DNA from: Heterodera schachtii
Lineage: Eukaryota > Nematoda > Chromadorea > Rhabditida > Heteroderidae
Assembly: GCA_023374025.1 (NCBI GenBank)
Contig: SIJG01000036.1
Span: 381,426-445,425 of the forward strand
DNA length: 64,000 bases
Direction: 5' to 3'
Within the stretch, counting starts at the first letter, position 1; every line of letters starts with the position of its first letter. The position numbers and the translations under genes are program-made. Below, one piece after another: positions 29,386-43,534 of the stretch. The notes under the pieces were generated by a model. The model saw nothing but the letters and a program-made list of their open reading frames with translations, was not told the DNA's origin and searched no databases.

Positions 29386-32300
29386 CTGAATAACAAAGCA
29401 TTGAACTAATTATTAAATCAGAAATTGCCTTACATTTTGTTCATTTCTCCGCTGTCCCTTTGGTCCTCCAAAATTTGTTTGCTTTTGGCCTTTTGCTCCG
29501 TCGGCTGACTAAACGGAAATAAAATTAAAACACTAATTAATCATAAGGAAAATATAATTGGCCAAAATTATCCAAAGGGAAAAATGGCGAAATGAAATTA
29601 AAAATAATAAAAATAAGAATAATAATAAAGTAATTACTCCTTTTCGCTTTGTGTCGACTGATGGGAAAAAGTGCCGAGCAAATGTTTCCCCAAATTGTCA
29701 CCGTTCATTGGCCCCGATTCTTAATAACGGAATAACATCATCACAATTAGAGTAAAATTATCAATAATTTAATTAAAACGCCCCGCCCCCTTTTTTAAAT
29801 TTAAATGGCCAACCCTTTGCCAATCCTTCGCCTCGGCCAGCCGTTCGGTTGCGGAAGGGCACAATTTGGCCCGGCAAAGCCCGGAAGACAAACGCAGGTG
29901 AAACCATCTGACGAGGAAAAGGGAATGGAAAATTGCAACATAATTAAGGAGGATATATACAGTAACCAACAAAAAGAGAGAATAGGAGAGAGAGGATAGG
30001 AGAGAGAGGACAAGAGAGAAAGAGAGAGGGGTGGAGGGAGAGAGACAGAGAGAAATGGTGAACGAGAGAGAGAGGAGAGAAGAAAGAGAGAGGGTGTGGA
30101 GAGAGATAGAGAGAAAGGGGCTGAACGAGAGAAAAGAGAGAGGTATAGGGGAGAGAGAAGAGGAGAGAGAGAGAGAGCGAAGAGATAGCGAGAAAAAGAC
30201 AGACAGACAACAAAGAAAGGTAGAAAAGTATATCCAAGAAAAAGCCTCACTTTCCAGCGGCACACAATGTTGATTTTGGGCCGCGCAAGTCGCATTTTTG
30301 CAGTTGGCGAACTAAAAAGAAACAAATCATTAATTAATTATCAATTTTTACCCCCCCCCCCACCGAAATTGCGCAGTCTCTGCCGGTGAACCCCGCGGGG
30401 CAAATGCAACGGAAAAAGTCGCCGTTGGCGCCATCGGTCGTGCAAAGACCGCCATTTTTGCATGGCTTTTGCAGGCATTTGTTGACGAGGACGTCGCAAT
30501 TGGAACCCGTCCAATTGGGCAGACAAACGCAAGAGCCTAAAAAGGGGGAAATGGCAAAATAATTAATGAAAATTAATTAATCCGTTCATATTTTTTAATT
30601 ATGGACAAGCAGACCAACTCACCCGGCTGCTCATCCGTGCAAAAGCCATTCTGACAACCCTTTTTCGGAATGCATTGGTCGCATCGTTCGCCTGTCCAAC
30701 CGCTGAGAGGAAAGGCTAATTAGCCACTAATTCTCTTAATTACCCCCCCCCCCCCCCCGAGGCATGGCCTCATGGTCTTTCCCCCACCTAAGGCATTCGC
30801 AATGGTTCGGACGAACACATCGGCCACCGTTGGCACATTTTTGCTCGCAAATTGGCTGCAGACAGCGCGTGCCGCCCCACCCCGGCAAACAGCGCATTCC
30901 GTCGGCAGCGCAGAAGTAATGGTCGCTGAACAACAGAATTGTTTCAAATTCATTTCCCATTTTATGTTGCCATTTTTCTCCATTTTATTTCATTACCATT
31001 TAATGCCATTCCCCTCCCCCCCCCCCATTTTGCCATTCTTTTTTTTGCCATTCCCGCAATTTATTTTCTTTTTACTGACCCCGCCTTCGGTGGTGCACAA
31101 ATTTCCGTGCATTTTTGGCCCACCGATCCGTCGGCGCATTTCGCCCTCAGCTGAAAGATGAGCACATTGCCGTAGTTGACCTGCAAATGTTTTCCTTTTG
31201 CCCGCCTTTCGTTTGTTGGCTTTTTCTTACGTATTGAAATGTTTGCGCATTTTCGCCCTCCGCCGGCGATGGCATTTGGGAGGAAAAGCGGGAGAAAAGC
31301 AAAAGTTTGTTGTTGGCACTGAGCACGGACAAATGGACGGAGACATTCTGAACAAAAATATGTCATTTTTGATAATTTCTAATTGTTTGTTCCAAATTTC
31401 TCATTATTACAATTCTTCGAATTATTTTAAAAATATTTTTTGGTGCCAAATTTGTCCCTTTCCTTCCCCCTTTTTCGTTCATTCATTGCTTCCCGTCCAT
31501 CACCAGCAAATTGCGTTATGCCACTTAATTTCCCCCCCCCCCCCGGCACCGTTGCGTAATGCGCTGAACGGTGCCCAAATGAACAATTAAAGCCCCGGGA
31601 AGGGAAGGGGCCTTAGGGCGACTCTCGGCTTCGTCCGTCGAAATTCCGTGCCAAAATTGGCCGTATTTTGCACAATTATAATGGGACAATTATCGCGACA
31701 TATTTTATTTTTTGTTGTTTGGAGGTAAATAAATCAGCAGCAGCAGGGGAAGAACAGCTGTCCATGAAAATGCTAAATGCTTCTAATTGGACAATAGAGA
31801 AACAAACACAAACCAATGAACCGTTGCTAATTAAGCATTTAATTTAATTTTTTAGTTTTCCTTTTAAATTTTACCCTATTTAAAATTATTAATTGTGGCC
31901 TAATGAATGAATTGTCACCATCAATTAATGAACGAACGAACGAATTAATAATGGGAAGGGAATTTGCCAAGAAGGAAAAGTGATCAAATCCAAAGACATT
32001 CATTGATCCGATCATTTGAAAAGGACGACGCAAAAGAAAAGCGTTTTGTCGCTGCCGTGGCCATCTGTCGGAACCAAAGGCGAAAAAGCAGCAAAAGAAA
32101 AAGCGCAAATGCCCCCCCCCCCGTGTTTCTGTTTGTTTGTTTGTTTGTTGTCATTTTCAATTGAATGGGCTTTGAGGGCGAAAGGCGGGGGGGGGGGGGG
32201 GGTAATGGAGCACAAATGTGTGATGTCCGAACGAGCAGCAAAAGGACGGCGCAAATGATGATGAAGTCGGACGGGGCGGTGGTGACAATAATGAGACGGA

Positions 32301-33390
32301 CGGGCAAAAGCTGTCACAATTCCCCCCCCCCCCCCATTCATTCGTCTTTATCCCCAAATGCGACCAGCTGCTCAGTCCCACCAATTCCTCCCCCCCCCCC
32401 CCCCCGGGGGGGTGTCCCCCCTTTTGTTTGAATTGAGGGGGGGGGGGGGGGTGAAGACCGATTATGCGCGGTCTGCAGATGTCCGTCCGTTTCGGTGTTC
32501 TGCGGTTGGCTTTTGCCCTTTTCCTGCGATTGGCGGCGGTGCCATCAGTCAAATGAATGAATGATGAAAACCCACGAACATTCAAAAGTTTAAATTATGC
32601 CATTTCAATTAATGTTTTAAAAGGAATAAGCCCACAAATTTACCGCTGTTAACGGCGAAGAAAAGTCAAAGCGTCGCCGAAGCACAACGCCCAACGGAGA
32701 GTCAGCGACGAATGTTCGGTCGGCCGTGTCAAAGGGCCGAGCATTTCGGACGAAGGCGCTGAAGTTGTGCGAAACGATGTCGCAATTGCGACGATGAGAC
32801 AAAGTGCCGAAAGGAGAGACGGACAAATGGTCCACAGCGGAAGAGACACAAAGACGGAAGAGGAGGGCACAGGCACTGCCGCCGTGTTCTAAGTTGGCAC
32901 TGTTGGGCAGACAATTGGTCAACGGAGGGATGGGAGAGGCGGAGTCTGAAAAGTCAAAAGGCAATGAGAGAAGGAGAGAGAGAGATGAGAGAGGGGGAAG
33001 AGAGAGGGGGAAGAGAGAGAGAGAGGGGGGAAGAGAGAGAGAGAGGGGGAGAGAGGGGGGGGGGAAACATTGGAGAGAGGGAAGGAAAGGAATTTTGTAA
33101 ATAAAATGTTGTCCAATGTCCCTTTTTGAAGTGCCATCCCTTCTTAAAATGCCTTTACCGGGGCTTTCCTCACTTTGGCTGCAACACCCCGCGGGTGCCC
33201 TTCTCAGCGTCAAATGCCGAATTGTCAAGTCAATTTGCCCGGCGCCATTCAATCGGTGAAAAGTCAAAAAAAGTGCCTGAATTTTTAACAGATAAAAACT
33301 TAATAAAAATAAGAAAATTAAAAATAATACCAATAATTTAAGAAGAAAAGGAAAAGAAAGTCGCCTTTCTGTCGCTCCGATAAAAGTCAT
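27586..33390 (-). CDS. Notch ligand, Delta/LAG-2/APX-1 type (DSL protein), complete
   Basis: Exons (- strand): 33390-33159 (ATG, hydrophobic signal sequence), 32945-32644, 31347-31231, 31180-31080, 30925-30788, 30702-30623, 30536-30364, 30311-30251, 29907 to about 29820, a juncture near 29,725-29,635 not resolved, 29508-29434, 29385-29354, 29089-28984, 28669-28559, 28497-28440, 28312-27874 and 27731-27586. Domains: MNNL (residues about 39-215, with GCC, CALLFRLCVSSA and NVSVHLSVLSANNKLLL); DSL (about 232-277: RAKCADGSVG...CAPPKAGDHYFCA...CLPGWGGTRC); four EGF repeats; no Jagged-type cysteine-rich domain; a TM helix (YILIFNGICI + VFFLLFGLCVICNC); and an intracellular tail of about 280 residues ending EDEVIFL. 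It would be a cell-surface ligand for Notch/GLP-1-type receptors on neighbouring cells. The tail is closely copied in the inverted paralog at 938-3,131. If the last intron is retained, the frame stops at 27824 instead. Confidence 0.88.
29995..30210 (+). repeat. (GA)n tract in Notch-ligand intron
   Basis: Polypurine on the + strand, hence a CT tract on the coding strand, inside the intron between the exons that encode EGF4. It parallels the (CT)n tract at 222-550 in the opposite paralog. Confidence 0.8.
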
Positions 33391-36300
33391 TTTTGATTTT
33401 GTTAAAGTGACAAATTATAAAATAATTTTAAATAAAAATTTATAAAAATTAAGCTAAAGAAAAGAAAAATTTGAATAAATTAAATTCAAATAAACAGAGA
33501 TAATGAAAAAGCAAAAAACAAAAGAATGAACGATCGAACGAATGAATGAACAAACGAATGAATGAATGGTCAGCACAGAGAGGTCGTAAAAAGGACGGGC
33601 GACTCAATCAAAACGAATCGAATGGCGACAAAATTAATTTTGAGGCGCGATCGGTCAGAAAAGAGAAGAGAATTGAGGGGGGTTGGGAAGGAGGGGGGGG
33701 GGGGGGGAAGGGGGCTTTTTGAGGGAATGGGCGGAGAAATTTGGGAAGAGAGGAAAAAGGGGAGAAAAGGGGAGAAATGAAAGGAAACGCGAAAGAACGA
33801 ACGAAACGATGGCTTAGAGATTGGATTTTGGGAGGGGGGGGGCATGAGAAATTCAGCAGAGATTGATTAAAAATATTTAGAAAAAAATGGTGGACAGAAA
33901 AGGGGGAAGGGGTCACGCAAAAGCAACAGAAGAAAAAGACAACCAAATTGGCAAGAAAAAGGACAAATAAGGACAAACAAGGACAAAACAAGGACAGACA
34001 TTGGGAGAGATTGGACAGCAAAAAGCGAAACGGATGAATGAAAACAAACAAAACAAATAAATGCCCAAAGGGTGGAAAGGGCAAAGGAAAAAACAAAATA
34101 TTAAATTGAAAATGATGGGAATAACATACACAAATTGGTGTTTGAAATGGAAATGGTGATGAGGTAAGAATGAATGGTAAGGAGGAAATGAAGTGGGAGG
34201 GGAGGACATGGCAGGTCAATGGGGGAGAAGGGGGGGGGGGGGGGGCGGAGAAGAGGGGGAAAGGGGGATGAATGGCAATGGCAAAGCAAATGGAGAAAGA
34301 AGAAAATGATAGGCACAAATGTAAAGAAAAATGTGTTTTAGAAGGATATTTGGTGGAACGCATTGGGTGGCTTAAGCACAAACGGACGAACCACGCACCT
34401 GCATAAACGGAGGAGGAAGAGGAGGAGGAGGAGGAAGGAAGAAGGCCCATTCAATCGCACCCAATTGAGCAGCAGGGGGAAAAGGGGGAGAAGGGGGGGG
34501 GGGGTGGTGCCGAAATGGGAGGGGGGGATGCCGAAATTGGAAGGAGGGAGTGCCGAAATGAGGGGAACAAGCAATTGGATAACCATCGCTTTTATTCGCC
34601 GTACATTCACTCAACTGATCAGTGCTGATCAATGATCACACACTGATCAATCACCGTTAAAATGTGTCCCAACAACAGAAAATGAGCATTTCAAAAAGGT
34701 CGAAGGGAGAAAGGATTTGTAATTTGTTCAAATTTATCTTCCTTAATATATGGGGGCACCCTTCTGCAATCCGCGAGTAAAAATCAAAAATTTAATCTTT
34801 GGCAGTGAATGTGTGGCATTTTGCCTGGGGCAACTGATCAAATTATCTGTCGGATTTTCGGGCAGGGCTTCGGCGGCATTTGGCAAATCAAAGCGAATGC
34901 CGCCGAATTTGCCGCTGTCCCTCCGTCGTCCGTTCGTCCGTTATCACTTATCACTTATTACCTTTTAATTCCCTTTTTGTCCTTTTGCCCTTCGCCACAC
35001 TCCGCAAATAAAACGAAAGTTTCTTTCGCTTTGATTTGATTTGGCTGACCGACTGACGACACACAGAAGAGAAAGAGTCAATCATTAGCACAAATTAATA
35101 ACAAATAAACAATATACATACATAGAAGAGTAAATAGCAAATACAAATTAATTCAAAATTTGAATTTGAAAAATCAAAATAAATAAATGACAAAATTTTC
35201 AAATTAATTTTTCTTTTAAATATTACTGTATTTTTAAGTTTGTAACGAAAGCGCCACACAGAAAAAAGACGAAATTCGTCGGTAAAAGACAACAAACAAA
35301 CAGCGGAATAAGAAGACCAATCAGTGGAGACAAAGTCAACCAATTAAAGACGGGCGAATTTGGAAAATCAAAGAAAAACGCCGCGGGGAAAAAGCGACGG
35401 AATTTGGGGGGGGGGGGGAGAAGGGGCAATGTGGGAGGCAAAGAACAAATGGGGGAAGTGACAGCTTTTGCAGGTGACAGACAGCAGCAATAGGGTGCAA
35501 AAGGTAAAGGTTGTCGCATTTTTAAAAGCGGAAATTCGGTTGATAAAATAATAAACCAATTTTGTGGGGGTAAAGGAAAAAAGGGGCAGGGGAATTTGGT
35601 TGGCACAGATTTGGATGGACCGGGTAAAAACGTTTTTTAATCGCTGCAACTGATTGGCATAAGAGTGCGAAATCGAAAAAATGCCCATAGGGTGGGACGG
35701 GGGGGAGAGAAAGCCTCTCAAATGGACATTCACTCCTCTCCCCCCCCCCCGCTTCTGCGCCTGTTTGAATGCCATTCTCTGTTTGTTTAGTGGGTTCATG
35801 CCGAGCTGCGCTTAGCTGTGCGTTTGCTGCATGGACCCCAACAAATGATGCCGTAAAGATCCTTATCCCCGCGGGGGTCGCGTGCCGCCGTTGGATTTGC
35901 CCAAAGAACAAAAGAGTGGTGAACTGCCCACCCCCGTTTTATGAGAGAGAGCCAATGGAATTTGTGTTGGTTTTGGTTGTTTTGTGGTGTAAAATTGTCC
36001 TCGAAGAAAGAACGAACAAATTTTATGTGATTCCTTCCCCCAATTTGTTGGCCCCCCTTTTCCCCTCTTCCCCCCCCCCCCCCTCCGTCCATTGGTATGG
36101 AAATATTTATTTATTCGTCGGCGAAGGGTTTAGTGAGGAACAACAGCCCAAGAGGGAGGCGGGGAAAGGGCATTTCGCGCGAGAACATCTGCTGCTGTTA
36201 AATGAACAAATGCAAAAGCGGGGAAGGGGGGAGAGAATTGCGGGGAGGGACTGAAGGGACTGACTGATGGGCCCGGGGGGATTTTCCATTTGGGAGGGAT

Positions 36301-38562
36301 ACGGTAGATGAAAAGAACAACAAATGATAAACAATTAGTATTTGGAAATGGGAAATGCCATCCACACCATTATGTATTATAAAGTGAGTGATTTCGGATG
36401 GCAAAGGAATGCCGTGAAATTTATACAATTTTCAAAGGGTTCGTCAAATTGTCAAAAACCAAGTCGAATGGCTTAATTAAGCAAAAAATGAACGAAAGGA
36501 AACATACAACAGACAAAATTTACTAATTATGTAAACGGAATCAAATTTGAAAAGACCGCCGAAACATAAGGAGAGTTCGGCCAAATTTCGGCATTGTCGC
36601 CAGCTAAGCCTTTGAATGAAAAGGATGCCATGGCCGGACAATGAGTAGTGGGCCATCTCATGCCATGCCATTCCATCCTATGATCATTGTCAATTTCAGT
36701 GTTGCTCTTCGTTTAATTGCCATTTTTATATTCGATTCCATTCTTTTTTGCCTAAATTATGACAAAATCCGAGCAAATGGAACACAAATGGCACCCCTTT
36801 TGCTTCGTAACGATGCTTCTCCCTGTTTTGCCCACTTTCGTCTCACTTTGGCGGTGTCCGATTGATTCCCCCCGGCGATGGATCGTTCGTTCGCTTTTTT
36901 CGTCCCTCTGCCGCGGATTTCTCCTGAAGCAGCGGAGTTTTTGCAGAAGGGGGAATCACTGGAAAAGTGCAAATACAAACAAAACACCCTCAAAAGTCAA
37001 AAGCGATGTCCCCCGCGGGTCGAACATTGCCAAATCCCCTCAAATCCCCTCAAATCCACTCACTCAGCCAACGCCACCACTTAAGAGTTGGCTGTTAATC
37101 CCTCCTCACCATTGGACCGGAAATGTTCAACAAAAAGTGAGGAAAGTGAGTGAGTGACCACAACGACAACATCAGCAGCAGACCATCATCGATGAAATAT
37201 CATAATATCATACATAATAATAGTCAACCATTAGCAACAACAAATGACTAATTGTTTTAAATTATCCCTTTCATTTAAATAATTTTCTGAAAAATGTCTG
37301 ATTAAAATATAAATGAAACATTATGCTTTAGAATGACAACAATCGGTCAAGAAAAGTGTGAGAATTCAAAAGTTAATAGGAAATATTAATGACACGGCCG
37401 AATATTTGCACGGAAATGTCAATTTTCACCAACACACCCGCGTTTCATAAAATATACACATCAATGTTTAAGTCGTAAGTTTATATATTTACTTCATTTT
37501 AAATTTCAATTTAGAAATTTATGCGTTAATAACTTTTAATTAATGCAAATAAAATATTTCTATTTAAAAGACTAAAATATAATTGTATTTCCGTTATATG
37601 ATGAAGAAATATTTGACTATAAATTTATAAAATCAATGGCCATACAAATCAGTCATTTTGCCACTTTCATTGGTTAAAAATCTGAAATAGGTAATTCATG
37701 CTAACACAAATTTGATGTTGATCAAAATCATCTTAACACCTCTTGTTCAGATCACTCTCCTTCATGGTGATCAGCTGGGCACTGAAAAATACGACGTTCG
37801 AGCGATTTTTTCTGTTTACAAAAATATTCATGTCGAAAATCGTATGAGCTTTAGCTCGTAAATGCTTGAAATGTGCTCAATTTTCAGTTCCAATAGTGAA
37901 TAAATATTATTTTTTGCATTTTTATTTATATATTTTAATTTGAAGAAAACTTTCAATTCTTTGATACTCTAAATTTCTCATTTTTTGATCAATATTTTTA
38001 TGAATAATTTGGTGTTTTTCGTATATTTATTTAAATATTTTGGAATTTTAAAAATAAAATTCCACCGTAATTTTTAGACCGGGCCAAAAATTTTCATTTC
38101 TACGACGTGTCATTCTGCGATGCCGGGAACTCTTCTTCAAATGTACCGAGCCGGACTTTTAATTAATAAAATAAATATAATATTTTGATTATGCAATTAT
38201 TTGCATTTAAATCTTTAACATTCTCTCCCGTTCCAATTTCTCAACTTAATTCGTCTCTTTCTGTTCTTTCATTTGCGCATTCATTGAATTTTTGCCCGAC
38301 GATTTTAAACTTTTGCCCAAAAGGCATTTTCATCGACGCTTTTTTCTCTCCTCGGCTTAATGGGCCCAATGCACGCTTAAGCCGCATGAGGGCGGCGGCA
38401 TTTGTGGGGGAATTGCATCGGTTGGCTAATGAATGAACTCGGCCAATCAATGGACAACTTAAATTGATATTTGGCTAATTCTTTTTATTATCATCATTAA
38501 TTTCTGTAAACTCTCGTATTTGACTGATCAGAGATTGTCTTCAAAGGGCCCTAAACATCGAA
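33391..38562. other. intergenic, no gene recognised
   Basis: This 5.2 kb block separates the 5' end of the complete Notch ligand from the start of the exchanger gene, which faces right. The two genes are therefore divergent, and the block should hold both promoters. It contains G runs (33,692-33,711, 34,230-34,246, 34,490-34,503), GA-rich stretches and AT-rich DNA. The frames present lack convincing composition. No core promoter motif could be assigned. Confidence 0.5.
37676..37785 (+). repeat. dispersed repeat, related to inverted-repeat element at 50.9-51.2 kb
   Basis: The stretch TCTGAAATAGGTAATTCATG, then CTAACACAAA, a TGATCAAAA box and CAGATCACT...TTCATGGTGATC matches both arms of the element at 50,938-51,232 with scattered changes. 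It looks like a solo or decayed family member. Confidence 0.6.
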
Positions 38563-41500
38563 ATGAAATGCCAACAGCGGCGCTTTTTTCGGAATCATTG
38601 GCCATTGGCACTTGGCTTTTTCGTCACAACGATGGCACTCTTCGGATTATTTTCATTTTCTCGGGAACAAATCGACCAAAATTTGTTTGAAGGAGAAAAT
38701 AATGAACGAATTGCAAAAAGACAATCAGAGTTGGAACTGGTCGAGAAGGAATTGAACGAGACGAAGCAGCACATTTTGGATGAAATTGAAAACGGCGGAA
38801 GAGAAAAAGAAAAATGCGGCGGAAAAGCGAAAGGTGGGGGGGGGGAGGACAAAGAAAAGACTGATCGGAGTTTGGTGGAAAGAATTTGATCGGAAATGGC
38901 TTATGTTTGTTTGTTTTGCCACAGGGTGGGCCAACAACAACAATCGGTCGGCCTCCGACCCTTTCCCCACCGACCTTTTCTCGCTGGAGCAGCTTCGACA
39001 TGGCGCCGTGCTGCTCCACTTCTGTGGCCTCGTCTACATGTTCGTCGCGTTGGCCATTGTATGCGACGAGTTCTTTGTGCCCTCGCTGAGTGTTATCACT
39101 GAAGAGGTGGGCAAAAGTGATGGACAAACTCCCGAGAGAAAACCAATCAAAATTTAATAATTAGCACCCGAATATTTTAATTGTTTTATTTTTCGCATGA
39201 CTTTTCTCAGCTGAAAATCAGCGACGACGTGGCCGGCGCCACTTTTATGGCCGCGGGGGGCTCAGCTCCCGAATTTTTCACTTCTCTCTTTGGCGTTTTC
39301 ATCACCGAAAACAATGTCGGCGTGGGCACAATTGTGGGTAAGTGAAGCAAGGAATTGAATTTTGCGAGAGAGTGTGGCAAATGGAGAGAAAAAGGGACAA
39401 ACGAGGCGATGCCCTCGGCAGAGTTCCCCCCCCCCTTCCCCTCCTCCTAATTGCGTTGTAATTAGTCATGTCAATTAGCACTGCCTTAATCAGTTTTTTA
39501 TTTGGCACATTCCCTCCCCCCAGGCAGTGCCACTTTTAACATTCTCTGTGTTTTGGCTTGTTGTACGCTTTTCTCCCGCTCCACCCTTTCCTTGACTTGG
39601 TGGCCCCTTTTCCGCGACATTCTCTTCTACAGCGTCGCGCTGCTCATTCTCAGCTTTTTTCTTCTCGACGAACGCATCCATTGGATAGAAGCAGCAATAA
39701 TGTGAGAAAAGAAGAGAAAATAATTAATAATAATTATAATTAATTATTTTCAATTTAATTATTTTTATATAACCAAATGAATTAAATTTGAAATTTATTT
39801 TTTTTAAATTTCAATTTCCAGGTTTACAATTTATCTGTGCTACGCAATATTCATGAAATTTAACAGTCGAATTGAATTGGCTGTCAAAAATTGCTTTGTT
39901 CGCGGCTCCAAATTTTTTGGCTATCGAATTGAGCCGTCAGCGAATGCCGAAGTTGAAAAGAATAAATGACTGTTTACCCCCTGACTTTAAAATGCTTTTC
40001 TCTCCACAGAATCCGTCGTTGGCTCTTTCGTCCGCCGTTCCATTGGAAGCGGCGAGTGAAAGTGCCGCCGGGGGAAGGGCACCAAAGGAAAGTGCCAGCG
40101 CCGATGCTTTTGCGGTTTCTCACCATCCGTTGGCACAGCCGGCTGATTTGGCCGCCACTGATCCGTGCGCGCTTTTTGTGTGCGGTCGGTCGAGCATTTC
40201 GGTGCTGCACGCCGGCGCACATTACCCTCAGATTTACCCGGGCATTGTGCAGGTGGGGGATTAACAAATAAAGTCGTTCGGCCCGGGATTCATGAATATG
40301 CGACGCCGGATCCTGATTTTTTTATAATCATTAAAACGAGAAATACATTTTATTTTTGAAGATTTTTATGGGTTAAGTGGGTCCGTTGTTGACGACCACC
40401 AAATTTGTTTTCATATTTTAATGATTTATTAACAGATTACACAAATGTAAAAAAATAAAAAATAAACGAATAAAAAATTTTAAAAATGAGAATTTAAGTG
40501 AGCCCAATTCCATACTAAAACTACGAATGGGGTTGGGCTCTGTTCGCCACGGGCTTTAAGGTCCGGTGCCGGATTTTCCATGAAGCCATTTGGCCCAAAT
40601 TGTTAATTATTTCGAAATTTCAATTTGCCGTGCCCTCAGATTGCTTTGGACCCGCGCAATTTTCTTGGCGTCCCCCCGCAACACTCACGAAAAGTGGCAT
40701 TCACCTCAAGTGATAATTTTGATCGAAGAGCAATGAAAATTTAACAATTTTTATTTCTACGTATTAAAAATGAATTGAAACGCAATTTTAAGGGATTTCC
40801 AACCAATCGTTGGACGTTGACAGACGAAGAAAGAAACGGCGATTGGACAAGGCCAAATCGTTGCCATCGTTCAACTTAGAGCAAAGCATTGGAGGCGAAT
40901 GCAACGGAAATTTGAAGGGTCAGTGAGCGAAAAGGGAGGAAAATGAAAAGGGAAAAAAGAATGGCACGGACCAAAAGACGGAAAATGCCACGATCCCGGA
41001 AAATGGCAGCCCATTCCCATGCATTTGTTAATTTATGATTTGCATCAATTAAGCTGAGCCGTCAAATCATTTCCGTGCCGGCACTCCGTACCCTCCGCCG
41101 ATGGCACTTTCGCCGTCTTCCGCGTCATTTACGCCCATTTCATTTTACAGCTGCTCATTAAACGGCGCCGGTGGCGGTCTTCCCCCGGTGAATGTGCCGG
41201 CAAAAACGGTTGTTGTCAATGAGAATTGTTTTGTTACATATTTCGACCATTTTCGCTCATTATTTTATTTGGCAATTAAAATTTTTCACAGTTTCTGAAA
41301 AGAGTCGACCCGGCACAATATAACCAATCGCCGCCCATTCAAAACGCAAAGCCAAACAAAGCCAAATCAGCAGCACAGACTGATCAGCAGAAAAACGGTA
41401 CAACGATCGGACGAAGACGGCGCATCGGCCGACATTTTTTCCATGACGGTAAATGGTGAAAAACGGATTATGAAAATCATTAAGGATTAGGAATTGTCCT

Positions 41501-43168
41501 TTGAAACTGTCCAATGAACCATCGTTTAAGCCATCCGAAAATCCCTCTGCAAACGGAGAAATTCCGTCGAAAAACGGAGGAGGCGACGACGAAAAGGCAG
41601 ACGAAGCGGAGGAGGAGAAGCCGGTCGACCTGAGTTGGCCCCAGGGAACGTACAAACAGTTCGTTTTCCTTCTGCTCGCGCCAATTATGTTCCCATTGGC
41701 ACTCACTTTGCCCGACGTAAAAAGACAGGTCGAAACAAAAAGCAAAGCAAAAATGGAAGGGAAGGGAAGGGAAGGGTTGAAAAGAGGGAGCGGAAAAGGG
41801 GGAAGGAAATAATGGGACGAGAGAAAAAAGGGAGATTAGAAGAGAGTGACTGATCAGAGAGAGACACGAGAAAGGAGACAGAGAGAGACACGAGGAAAGA
41901 GAGTGTTGATCAGAGAGAGACACGAGACAAACAAAGATGAGACACGGAGGAAGAAGTGATATCTCCAAACCAATTCGAGTGGAATAACCAATACAGAGAC
42001 GAGACCGAAACGGGGGTCTGAGATTCAAAATCACTGACGAGAGACGAAACGAAGGACACGGAGGGACCCCGGGGAGTCGAAAGTACCCAAAAAAGAAATG
42101 GGATTCCTCAGGGTGGCACAGCTGTGATGCCATAAAAAAGCGGATTGTGGGAGAAGTGCTAAAAGGGGACATAGAAGAGAGAAACTCATTCCACGGCATG
42201 GAAATGGCCGTGGGTTCGAATCCCACCGGACGAATACCCTTTTATGTTCAAGACAACTCCTAATTGTTCTTATGGAGGACAATTCTTATTCCGCAATTAA
42301 AAAATATAAAAATATCAATATAAATTAATTTTCCAAGGAACGCAAAAAGTACGTCGGCATCACTTTCATTGGCTCAGGTCCTCCCAATTTGAATTTGTCG
42401 TTATTTCGCCATCCCTTTCCATTTTGTCCATTCAGTGGCGTGGATCGCCTTCTTCACCTATATGATGGTTTGGTGGGCCACCACCATCGGTCAAACGCTT
42501 GGCGTGCCGACGGAAGTGATCGGACTGACAATTTTGGCCGCCGGCACGAGCATCCCCGACCTGATCACGAGGTGATCGGCGGACAATCAGCCGTTGAGCT
42601 GTTCTCATTTCGCTCGTTTTAAAGTGTGATCGTTTCGCGCAAAGGGCTCGGCGACATGGCCGTGTCCAGCTCCATCGGCTCCAATCTGTCCGAATCATTC
42701 ATTCCCTACTCTTCAAATTTGTTCCTTTGTTTTTAAGTTTTGACATTTGCGTCGGTTTGCCCATTCCGTGGCTTTTGCATTTTGGTCTTCGCAATGGCTT
42801 TATCTCCGTCCAGTCCAATGGGCTTCTCTGTTCCATCGCCATCCTTTTTCTTATGCTTTTTGTTCTCGTCATCGCCGTGGTACGGTGAAATGAATTCAGG
42901 GCTTTTTGAACAAATTCCATTTTGGCTTTTACTGAATTTCCGGCTTTTAAATTCCGGCAAACTCAGAGTTTGGCCCATGGCCAATGCCAACTTTAATTTT
43001 ATTTCTTCGACTATTTTACGTCAGACAATCACTCGGTGGCGCATGAACAAAGCGTTCGGCATGATTATGTTCTGCGCCTATCTGCTGTTCTGTTTGCTCA
43101 GCGTTCTGTTGGAGAAAAGTTTGCTGTACTGTCCGCTGAAATTGGTCAGAAAAGGGAATTGGTGTTAA
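38563..43168 (+). CDS. nckx: K+-dependent Na+/Ca2+ exchanger (NCKX/SLC24 family)
   Basis: Exons: 38563-38833, 38925-39106, 39211-39337, 39524-39701, 39822-39951, 40010-40252, probably 40640-40709 and 40793-40918, then 41491-41728, 42338-42377, 42436-42571, 42625-42687, 42738-42879 and 43025-43168. The N-terminus has a hydrophobic signal or TM0 segment ([16 protein letters not shown]). The alpha-1 repeat is [20 protein letters not shown], preceded by [20 protein letters not shown] and followed by GSATFNI and TWWPLFRDI. The alpha-2 repeat is [41 protein letters not shown]. The acidic residues in GSAPE and SIPD are the ion-coordinating positions known in the family. The protein exchanges Na+ for Ca2+ plus K+ across the plasma membrane. 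The central cytoplasmic loop is incompletely modelled: phases between 40918 and 41491 do not close, so a further loop exon or a base error lies there. Confidence 0.9.
42109..42235 (+). other. tRNA-like sequence / tRNA-derived SINE fragment
   Basis: A perfect T-arm and B box lie at 42210-42226 (stem GTGGG, loop TTCGAAT, stem CCCAC). They are preceded by a GC-rich hairpin and, about 100 nt upstream, an A-box-like TGGCACAGCTG. No 5' strand able to pair with the 3' acceptor CGGACGA was found, so this is not a functional tRNA as it stands. It sits in an intron of the exchanger gene. Confidence 0.4.
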
Positions 43169-43534
43169 AGGAAGGGACGGACGAACGGCGGAAATCGAAA
43201 CGAATTTTCAAATCCTCATTTTGCATACTGTACAAATTGTATTCGTTTATTACTAAAACACGACTAAAAAGCAGGGCTCGGATCGAAAATTTTTCATAAT
43301 CAGGATATCGGGCCCAACAAATCAGATTTTGGGGTCGAAAATCAGGACATTTTGCAAAATAGCTTAAAATTGCTTGCAATATAGTATCAAATTTCGTATT
43401 TTCGCCTCCAATGATCATTTTTAACAATTTTGAGGAGGAAATAAGCAAATCTTACATTAAAATGCTATCGGGCTCAAAAAATCAGATTTTTATGAATTTT
43501 TTTTTTGCGGCGCATTTTTTCAATGACTTTTGGG

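Noticed and set aside
41480..42226. 248-codon frame on - strand ([12 protein letters not shown]...)
   Set aside because: It runs antisense through an exchanger exon and the tRNA-like element; the GFEPT start is the usual translation of a B box.
42109..42235. Functional tRNA gene
   Set aside because: The T arm is perfect, but no pairing 5' acceptor strand and no consistent anticodon stem were found within tRNA length.
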